DNA from: Phycisphaerae bacterium
Lineage (GTDB): Bacteria; Planctomycetota; Phycisphaerae; UBA1845; UTPLA1
Assembly (NCBI GenBank): GCA_016935885.1
Contig: JAFGQA010000166.1
Coordinates: 1-5,065 of the forward strand
Length of the DNA stretch: 5,065 nt
Direction of reading: 5' to 3'
Within the stretch, counting starts at the first letter, position 1, and each line of letters starts with the position of its first letter. The notes under the pieces are model-generated. The model had not been told where the DNA came from, searched no databases, and saw only the letters and a list, made by a program, of their open reading frames with translations. Positions 1-5,065 of this stretch are shown here, piece by piece. The translations under genes and the position numbers were made by a program.

Positions 1-2
1 CA

Positions 3-149
3 ATCCAAGCGGCAATGCCGAAGATGCTGACGAACGGGGTCTCATCTTGGCGGGAGGAAGCCCTGGGCATTCTGGAAGAGTCGAGCCGGCAAACCTGGGA
101 GCGGGATCGTGATCGGGTGTCCGAGTTGGTCCGTGCAGCGCCGAAGTGA
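3..149 (+). CDS. C-terminal end of an unrecognised protein (5' end outside the window)
   Basis: One forward frame is open from the window edge to a TGA at 147-149 and gives 48 residues. Its codons have mostly G or C in the third position, like the downstream genes, which supports real coding. The tail is hydrophilic and probably helical, with many Glu, Arg and Asp residues and three Trp/Leu-rich turns; it ends RAAPK. No motif identifies a family, so no function is given. It points the same way as the defence genes, but about 95 nt separate its stop from the next start and a good -10 box lies between. It is therefore probably a separate transcription unit, perhaps the neighbour of the island. 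Two reverse frames are also open over this short stretch, so the coding strand is likely but not certain. Confidence 0.5.
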   Translation: MQAAMPKMLTNGVSSWREEALGILEESSRQTWERDRDRVSELVRAAPK

Positions 150-164
150 TTGAATTGCTTCGAA

Positions 165-191
165 TTTACGCTGTCTTTATCATAGTATAAT
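165..191 (+). promoter_or_regulatory. Candidate sigma-70-type promoter for the helicase operon
   Basis: A perfect -10 hexamer TATAAT lies at 186-191 in the AT-rich gap after the upstream gene. The best -35 candidate is TTTACG at 165-170 (four of six matches to TTGACA), with a somewhat short 15-bp spacer. Transcription would begin near 197-200, leaving a leader of about 45 nt before the ATG at 244. It is the only convincing -10 box in the gap, and the gene it precedes starts with a DNA-binding domain, so autoregulation is plausible. The -35 assignment is weak. Confidence 0.5.
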
Positions 192-192
192 A
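178..192. promoter_or_regulatory. Imperfect palindrome over the -10 box, possible operator
   Basis: TATCATA (178-184) and TATAATA (186-192) form an inverted repeat around a single G, with six of seven positions complementary. The right arm contains the whole -10 hexamer, so a protein bound here would block RNA polymerase. XRE/Cro-type proteins commonly bind short palindromes of this size, and the next gene encodes such a domain. Both arms are AT-rich, so chance self-complementarity is a real alternative. Confidence 0.3.
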
Positions 193-243
193 TCGCCAAA
201 GAAATTACTTGCATGGCTATTGGGCGCCCATTATTGTTGGGGC

Positions 244-3200
244 ATGCTCAAGGAAGAAATAAAGAGTTTGAGGCAGCGGCTGGGGTACTCCCAGCTGGAA
301 TTCTCGAAGGCGCTGGGCGTCTCACTGCCGACCGTCAATCGGTGGGAGATGGGGAAGGCGAAGCCGCAACGGGACCGCGTGTCGCGTATGCGGGCGCTCG
401 AGAAGAGCCTTGAGCATCCCGGCGAGGACCAATGGGCGTTGCCAGCACCCCCGACGCGCCTCAACTTCGAAGGCGACTCAGAGGCGGTGAAACTCGTCAT
501 CGATGCACATCGCCTCCAGAACGGACACCTCTTCAATAAGGCATTCGGCCTGGAGCTTTCTCGTGTTGTGCCGCTTCCTCATCAGCGGATTGCCGTCTAC
601 GAGCACATGTTGACTCAGAATCCGCTTCGTTTCATGGAGGCGGACGATGCTGGTGCCGGAAAGACGATCATCACCGGTTTGTACACGCGCGAGATGCTCA
701 ACCGCGGTCGTCTGAAGCGTGTATTGATCTGTTGTCCAGCCGGACTCACATGGAACTGGCGTCGCGAGCTTCGCTACTTCTTCGACCTCGATTTCGTCAT
801 CCTTCAGGGCAAGGATTTCGCGCACGGTGATCCGCTTGCATCGACCGATCACTCTCTCTTCATCATCAGCGTCGACACGGCCGCGACCGACGCGGTGAAG
901 GAAAGGCTTCTGTCGGATAAGTATCCCCGCTTTGACCTCGTTGTGTTCGACGAGGCACACAAGTTGTCCTGGGCGGACCCGAAGAGGCCCGACAGTAAGA
1001 CGCGCCGCTACGAGTTGGCCGAGGCGCTGGGCACTCGTTGCACACACCTTCTCCTGCTGACCGCCACGCCGCATATGGGCAAGCCGTTTCCTTACTTTGC
1101 CCTGTGGCGGTTGCTGGACTCGAAGGTCCTCACCACGCCAGACTCGCTATCTGCACTGAATCAGGAAAAGCGCGCCCGCTACTTCCTTCGTCGATTGAAG
1201 GAGGAGATGATCGACTACAACGGCATGCCGATCTACATGCCGCGCCTGTGTCAGACGATCTCTTTCGAGCTGACTCCACCCGAGCAACATTTCTACGATG
1301 CATCCTCCGAGTACCTTCGTTGGAGCTACGAAACCAACGCCACTGTGAACAAGAACGCTGCGGCCATGGTTGTGGCTGTTCTGCAGCGCCGCCTGGCGAG
1401 CTCGACCTACGCTATGATCGAATCGCTGAAGCGTCGGCGGCAGCGGGTTCTGGAACCGGAACCGGATGGGCCGCGTCGTCAGCAGATGTCCTTGGACCGT
1501 GTTACGGACTACTTCGACAACAGCACGGCGGACGAAAACGAACCGACCGAAGATGGCCGGGAAACCGATGAGCGTATCGAGGATCATGCCCTTGCGATGG
1601 CCACCCCCACCACGACCACGCATCGTGAAAAGGAGATCGAGTACCTTGACCGCATCATCTCGTTGGGCCAGGCGGTGCGCGAGAGCCAGCACGAGGCCAA
1701 GTTCCAGAAGCTTCGGGAGCTGATTGAATCCGCTGAGTTTCAGCAACAGAAGCTTCTCATCTTCACCGAGCACCGCGATACGCTCGAGTATCTCCGCCAA
1801 CGTTTTGAGGCCCTTGGCTACACCGGGCAGATCGCGTCCATCCATGGAGGCATGAATGTCGAGGAGCGCGAACAGCAGCGGGTATTCTTCATGCCCCCCG
1901 ATTTCCGCCTTGCGCAGGGCGTGCCCAACCCCGATCGCCCGAGTGCGCGCATCATGCTGGCGACCGATGCGGCCGGCGAGGGCATCAATTTACAGTTCGC
2001 CTGGATCATGGTGAATTTCGATATCCCCTGGAACCCAGCCCGACTTGAGCAACGCATGGGAAGGCTACACCGGTTCGGCCAGAAGCACCCCGAGGTCCGT
2101 ATTTTCAACCTCGTTGCGGACAAGACCCGTGAGGGCGACGTTCTTTCAACCCTCCTCGACAAACTTGACGAGGCCCGCAAGGAGCTTTGCAGCGACAAGG
2201 TCTTTGACGTGGTAGGCCAGCGCTTGCAGGCGGTGTCCATCCGCGACCTGCTCCGGGAAGCCTTGTTTGAGTCCCCGCCGTACTCCGCGCAGAAACGTCT
2301 GGCATCCATCCTGGCTACGCAGAAGCTCCGAGCTGAGATCGAGGATCAGCGGAAGACCGCTTCCACATACGGTGATGTTGCCCGGCGGCTCGGGCAACTC
2401 AACACAGAGGTCGAGGTCGAGAAGTTCAATAAGCTGCTCCCTGCTTTCATTCAGAACTTCATTGAGAAGGCCGCGCCCCACGTCGGTATGAAGCTCGACG
2501 GCGACCTCTCAGAGGGGGCCAGGTTCACCATATCCGGTGCCGACGGGCAGTGGCTCCGTAATCTCATCGATTTCTTCCCGGATGGGTTGCCCGAGTACCT
2601 TTCCGTACAGCGAGAGATCCCGGCGGTTGCCGGGATGGACCTCACCAAGTCCGTTTTCCTTCGGCCGGGCGAGGTCATCTTCGACCACCTGTGCCACGAA
2701 GTCGTTAAGAAGTTCCAGAACGACACCCGCCTTGGGGCGGTGTTTTGCGACCCCGCCGCTGAGAAGCCCTACTACGCAGCGGTCTATCTCTGTCAGATCG
2801 GGGAGAGGCCGCACGTCCTGGGTGCTTCGAAAACGAAGCCGTCACAGAATCTGCTTGAGCGGCGGCTGATCGGTGTCCGGTGGGATGACACGGGAGAATT
2901 TGCGGTCTGCGCATCCAATCACCTTCTCGCTCTGCTCGCTGCGCCGAGGTCACTGGTCTGGAAGGCGGGCAACCTGATCCGCGATCCGGAAGAGCAAGCC
3001 CAGCGTGCCGACGCGTTCGCCCGGATGATGGCCGACACGACGTTCCTGCAGCAGACGCGGGCTTCGATGCAGGCAGACGTGTCGGCGCGCGTTGAGGATC
3101 TCATCCGTGGCTACGACTTTCGGGTCAGCGCGTTGGCGGAGGTCCGCACTGATCTTGCGCGGCGCATTCGGCAGGGGGACACGACGGCCTCCGACGAGCT

Positions 3201-3735
3201 TGAGAAGGTGAAGCAGAAACAGATTCAACTCGAAGAAGAGAAGGCCCAAGCTCTTCTCTTCGAACAGCGCCGTGCCGACACCCTCGAGGTTGTCCGCATG
3301 GATCGCATCGCCATCGCACTGGTCTTGCCCGACCAGAGTCCCGAGGCGCGCGAGACCTATGATCAGGACATCGAGGCGATGGCCATGCGGATCGCACGCA
3401 ACTTCGAGGTCGATCGCTACAAGGCCCGAGTCTACGACGTGTCATCTCCCCATCTGGCAAGGGGCTACGATCTTGAAAGCCATCGTGGCAACGGGGAGAA
3501 GGTTGTGATTGAGGTCAAGGGTCGTGCCGGCCGCGGCTCCGTGCAACTCACCGAAAACGAATGGCCCACCGCGGCCAACGTCCGCGACAAGTACTGGCTC
3601 TACGTGGTCGTAGACTGTGCCGCGAATCCGAGCCTCTATCGCGTCCAAGACCCCGCCTTCAAGCTGGCCGTGAAATCCAGGCAGAGCTTCACGATCAACA
3701 TCGGGGACATTATCAGGGAGGCGGAAAATGACTGA
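244..3735 (+). CDS. drmD: XRE-HTH / SNF2 helicase / DUF3883 fusion, DrmD-like anti-phage helicase
   Basis: This is a predicted cytoplasmic DNA-dependent ATPase of 1163 residues, read from the ATG at 244. Residues 1-50 form a classic XRE/Cro helix-turn-helix (YSQLEFSKALGVS, then TVNRWEMGKAKP). The SNF2 core follows: PHQ at 112-114, Walker A DAGAGKT with Lys140, DEAH at 236-239 and TATPH at 273-277. The second lobe has IFTEH (506-510), HGG (534-536), TDAAGEGINLQ (574-584) and RMGRLHRFGQ (604-613), so all helicase motifs look intact. A charged, acidic linker at about 420-450 separates the lobes. Residues about 984-1015 are coiled-coil-like. Residues 1060-1140 resemble DUF3883, with Asp1076 and Glu1090-x-Lys1092 in a PD-(D/E)xK-like arrangement. 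The lobe spacing and the variant Walker A recall the DrmD SNF2 helicases of class 1 DISARM, which sit beside an adenine methyltransferase; the symbol is given at family level from memory. The frame continues up to a TTG at 220, but the HTH begins naturally at 244. Neither start has a good ribosome binding site. The DUF3800 gene follows after 27 nt. Confidence 0.88.
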   Translation: MLKEEIKSLRQRLGYSQLEFSKALGVSLPTVNRWEMGKAKPQRDRVSRMRALEKSLEHPGEDQWALPAPPTRLNFEGDSEAVKLVIDAHRLQNGHLFNKAFGLELSRVVPLPHQRIAVYEHMLTQNPLRFMEADDAGAGKTIITGLYTREMLNRGRLKRVLICCPAGLTWNWRRELRYFFDLDFVILQGKDFAHGDPLASTDHSLFIISVDTAATDAVKERLLSDKYPRFDLVVFDEAHKLSWADPKRPDSKTRRYELAEALGTRCTHLLLLTATPHMGKPFPYFALWRLLDSKVLTTPDSLSALNQEKRARYFLRRLKEEMIDYNGMPIYMPRLCQTISFELTPPEQHFYDASSEYLRWSYETNATVNKNAAAMVVAVLQRRLASSTYAMIESLKRRRQRVLEPEPDGPRRQQMSLDRVTDYFDNSTADENEPTEDGRETDERIEDHALAMATPTTTTHREKEIEYLDRIISLGQAVRESQHEAKFQKLRELIESAEFQQQKLLIFTEHRDTLEYLRQRFEALGYTGQIASIHGGMNVEEREQQRVFFMPPDFRLAQGVPNPDRPSARIMLATDAAGEGINLQFAWIMVNFDIPWNPARLEQRMGRLHRFGQKHPEVRIFNLVADKTREGDVLSTLLDKLDEARKELCSDKVFDVVGQRLQAVSIRDLLREALFESPPYSAQKRLASILATQKLRAEIEDQRKTASTYGDVARRLGQLNTEVEVEKFNKLLPAFIQNFIEKAAPHVGMKLDGDLSEGARFTISGADGQWLRNLIDFFPDGLPEYLSVQREIPAVAGMDLTKSVFLRPGEVIFDHLCHEVVKKFQNDTRLGAVFCDPAAEKPYYAAVYLCQIGERPHVLGASKTKPSQNLLERRLIGVRWDDTGEFAVCASNHLLALLAAPRSLVWKAGNLIRDPEEQAQRADAFARMMADTTFLQQTRASMQADVSARVEDLIRGYDFRVSALAEVRTDLARRIRQGDTTASDELEKVKQKQIQLEEEKAQALLFEQRRADTLEVVRMDRIAIALVLPDQSPEARETYDQDIEAMAMRIARNFEVDRYKARVYDVSSPHLARGYDLESHRGNGEKVVIEVKGRAGRGSVQLTENEWPTAANVRDKYWLYVVVDCAANPSLYRVQDPAFKLAVKSRQSFTINIGDIIREAEND

Positions 3736-3745
3736 CCGCCGATTC

Positions 3746-3754
3746 GGGGGAGGG
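3746..3754 (+). promoter_or_regulatory. Strong ribosome binding site for the DUF3800 gene
   Basis: The purine run GGGGGAGGG lies 8 nt upstream of the ATG at 3763 and fixes that start. A ten-codon reading frame (ATG at 3728, TAG at 3758-3760) overlaps the helicase stop and ends just before the start, which could couple translation of the two genes. Confidence 0.7.
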
Positions 3755-3762
3755 CCGTAGGA

Positions 3763-4638
3763 ATGTACTTCTTCTATATCGATGAATCCGGAACACGGGA
3801 CCCGGAAGTCGCCGGCACTAAGCCGGACGGCACCGCATTCACCAAGGAACACCTCTATGTGTTGACCGCCGTGTCCCTCTTTGAGGGGCGGTGGAAGAGA
3901 TTCGACCGCGAGATATCGAATCTGAAACTGGAGCTGGCGGACCACCTGCGCCGGATCAAGAATCTGAAGTTCGATCTGGCCGACTGCGAGGTAAAGTCCA
4001 CATGGCTACGCATCAAGAAGCAGCGCGAGGCCCAAAGCCCCTTCCTAACAGCACTCAGCGAGGCCGATCGCACGCGCCTGGGAACGTGCTTATACGACCA
4101 GCTCAGGCCGCACCACATGCGCATCTTCTCAGTCGCCATCGACAAGAGGAAGCTCCACGACCACATGGACCACCACAAGCTCCACCGGAAAGCCTATGAA
4201 CTGCTCCTGGAGCGGATTGAGAACTACCTGCGGGAATTCCACTACAAGCACAACGGCGTGATCGTCATGGATGACACCGACAAAACGATCAACCGCGGTG
4301 TGGCCATGAAGCACGCGTTCTTCCAGCGCGAGGGAAATCCGAACGTCGACTTCCGTCACATCCTGGAGTACCCGTTCTTCACTGACAGCAAGCTCTCCAA
4401 CGGCGTTCAGCTTGCCGACCTGTGCGGCTACAACGTGTACCGGGCGCTTCGCAACATGGATTTCGACTACCCGTTCTTCAAACAGATCCTGCCGCAATTC
4501 TACATCTCGCAGCAGACGGCTGCGGACAAGCTGGACGGGTTGAAGGTGTTTCCTGATGATTCCGATCTGGTCTCATTTGCGCGGGAAGGCTGGGCCAAGT
4601 TCAAAGCAGAACAGCCCGCCAATGGAGGCGGGCTGTGA
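3763..4638 (+). CDS. DUF3800 domain-containing protein
   Basis: This 291-residue protein has the hallmarks of DUF3800. The N terminus reads FYIDESGT (Asp7, Glu8), which is the family signature. A middle segment has Glu76-x-Lys78 and then FSVAIDKRK around Asp127. A later beta-strand ends in VIVMDDTDK (Asp170, Asp171). Near the C terminus, the motif SNGVQLADLCGY carries Asp219. These scattered acidic residues fit the RNase H-like fold suggested for DUF3800 and would suit metal-dependent nuclease chemistry, but no activity is established for this protein. There is no signal peptide or membrane segment, so it should be cytoplasmic. DUF3800 genes are frequent in phages, mobile elements and defence islands. 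Here the gene lies 27 nt after the helicase with a strong ribosome binding site, so the two are probably co-transcribed. Its length is normal for the family and no truncation is seen. The last ten codons fall within a perfect stem-loop. Confidence 0.9.
   Translation: MYFFYIDESGTRDPEVAGTKPDGTAFTKEHLYVLTAVSLFEGRWKRFDREISNLKLELADHLRRIKNLKFDLADCEVKSTWLRIKKQREAQSPFLTALSEADRTRLGTCLYDQLRPHHMRIFSVAIDKRKLHDHMDHHKLHRKAYELLLERIENYLREFHYKHNGVIVMDDTDKTINRGVAMKHAFFQREGNPNVDFRHILEYPFFTDSKLSNGVQLADLCGYNVYRALRNMDFDYPFFKQILPQFYISQQTAADKLDGLKVFPDDSDLVSFAREGWAKFKAEQPANGGGL
4611..4636 (+). repeat. Perfect 10-bp stem-loop across the end of the DUF3800 gene
   Basis: ACAGCCCGCC (4611-4620) and GGCGGGCTGT (4627-4636) are exact reverse complements separated by the 6-nt loop AATGGA. 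Eight of the ten pairs are G-C. The final T of the right arm is the first base of the TGA stop codon. No T-run follows, so it is not a standard intrinsic terminator. A 3'-end mRNA stabiliser, a pause or attenuation site, or a protein-binding palindrome are alternatives. The hairpin itself is directly visible; its role is inferred. Confidence 0.65.
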
Positions 4639-4812
4639 GAATTGAAGTCAGGCTGGGCGAACCATATCAAGCTGCACGCAGCACCCGACTGCAATTAACA
4701 TACGCGGGATTGATGTCCTTTTTCAACATTTTTCATCTTTTTTTGATTTCCCCGTTTCCCTGGGTTTTACGCGGGGCGACGGGAGCAACATCCAATCGGG
4801 AGGGAGAGACGT
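4639..4812 (+). promoter_or_regulatory. Non-coding leader before the methyltransferase gene, with phased T-tracts
   Basis: This 174-nt gap holds no convincing gene. Its main feature is a pyrimidine-rich block with T-tracts at 4719-4723, 4729-4733 and 4738-4744. Their centres (4721, 4731, 4741) are one helical turn apart, the pattern that bends DNA. TTAACA at 4695-4700 resembles a -35 box (five of six), but no good -10 follows at 16-18 bp. TTTGAT (4742-4747) is a weak -10 candidate without a matched -35. A gap this long, after closely spaced upstream genes, suggests separate control of the methyltransferase, perhaps by its own promoter. Confidence 0.4.
4799..4808 (+). promoter_or_regulatory. 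Ribosome binding site for the DUF1156 methyltransferase gene
   Basis: The purine-rich stretch GGAGGGAGAG sits immediately before the ATG at 4813 with spacing normal for a Shine-Dalgarno site. It supports this start over any upstream alternative. Confidence 0.7.
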
Positions 4813-5065
4813 ATGGCGCCTGAAAACAAGGAGAAACCGAGGTTAATTGAAGTTGCCTTTCCGCTGAAGCAGGCTTCGCTCGCCAGCGTCCACGAGAAGA
4901 ACGTTCGGCACGGGCACATCTCCACGTCGCACATATGGCCCGCCCGCCGTCCGCTAGCCGCTTGTCGCGCCGCACTACTGGCCACCCTGCTGCCCGATCC
5001 CGGCGACCCGGCGAAACGCAAGGAGCTGCTGGCCAAGATCGGCGGCACCGTGGTGAAGAAGACCG
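4813..5065 (+). CDS. DUF1156 adenine-specific DNA methyltransferase, N-terminal part (3' end outside the window)
   Basis: The frame is open from ATG at 4813 to the window edge, giving 84 residues. The stretch [13 protein letters not shown] (10-22), then [15 protein letters not shown] (28-42), [21 protein letters not shown] (43-63) and a closing KIGG is the N-terminal signature of DUF1156, the start of COG1743-type adenine-specific DNA methylases. The PARRPLA segment is the best-conserved part. Family members usually run to about 900-1000 residues and carry the S-adenosylmethionine-binding and NPPY/F-type catalytic motifs further on, so catalysis cannot be judged here. Such methylases occur in anti-phage islands with SNF2-type helicases, and the DrmD-like gene upstream fits that setting. 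The product would methylate host DNA at a specific motif so that it is spared. It could be a DISARM class 1-type methylase or belong to the DUF1156/DUF499/DUF3780 set; the missing downstream genes would decide. Confidence 0.88.
   Translation, partial: MAPENKEKPRLIEVAFPLKQASLASVHEKNVRHGHISTSHIWPARRPLAACRAALLATLLPDPGDPAKRKELLAKIGGTVVKKT

Noticed and set aside
213..413. A 66-codon frame starting with ATG at 213
   Set aside because: It overlaps the HTH-coding segment in another frame, has no ribosome binding site, and its composition is the shadow of the GC-rich gene.
478..1074. Long reverse-strand frames opposite the helicase gene, here and at 1147-1845
   Set aside because: They lie antisense to intact helicase motifs, show no family signature and are expected opposite GC-rich coding DNA.
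3442..3945. A 167-codon reverse frame across the helicase/DUF3800 junction
   Set aside because: It is antisense to two well-supported genes and to the ribosome binding site between them; no domain is recognisable.
4611..4745. Intrinsic terminator made of the 4611-4636 hairpin plus the T-tracts
   Set aside because: The first T-tract lies more than 80 nt past the stem, so the two cannot act together as a standard terminator. Only very weak pairing occurs just before the T-tracts.
4635..4823. A 62-codon frame with a hydrophobic centre, resembling a small membrane protein
   Set aside because: It starts with a GTG inside the DUF3800 stop region, has no ribosome binding site and overlaps the methylase start. 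Its hydrophobic part simply reads through the T-tracts.
1..5065. CRISPR arrays, tRNA or rRNA genes, insertion-sequence ends or attachment sites
   Set aside because: No regularly spaced repeats, cloverleaf-like segment, transposase or long terminal inverted repeats were seen by eye.

Overview
The window reads as the left part of a bacterial anti-phage defence (DNA-modification) locus on the + strand. Base composition is GC-rich with GC-biased third codon positions inside genes, against two short AT-rich regulatory gaps (about 150-240 and 4690-4760). This fits a high-GC bacterium, perhaps a proteobacterium, but nothing here fixes the taxon.

Layout: (1) 3-149, the last 48 codons of an unrecognised gene. 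(2) About 150-243, an AT-rich gap with a consensus TATAAT -10 box embedded in an imperfect palindrome. (3) 244-3735, an 1163-residue protein with an XRE/Cro-type helix-turn-helix at its N terminus, a complete SNF2-type two-lobe helicase core, a long uncharacterised C-terminal part with a charged coiled-coil stretch, and a terminal DUF3883-like domain with D...ExK residues. It most resembles the DrmD-type SNF2 helicases of class 1 DISARM and related defence islands. (4) 3763-4638, a 291-residue DUF3800 protein 27 nt downstream with a strong ribosome binding site, almost certainly in the same operon. (5) 4611-4636, a perfect 10-bp stem-loop across the last codons and stop of that gene, followed by a 174-nt gap with T-tracts spaced about 10 bp apart. 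(6) 4813 to the window edge, the first 84 residues of a DUF1156 (COG1743-type) adenine-specific DNA methyltransferase.

A likely joint scheme, by inference: the methyltransferase marks host DNA, while the SNF2 translocase/DUF3883 protein and possibly the DUF3800 protein act against unmarked invading DNA. The HTH fused to the helicase may let it bind its own promoter. The hairpin and curved-DNA-like leader may separate methyltransferase expression from the helicase/DUF3800 pair. Core partners (DrmA/DrmB/DrmC, or the DUF499/DUF3780/phospholipase D-like set) are not visible; they would lie to the right of position 5065, so the exact system type cannot be settled here.
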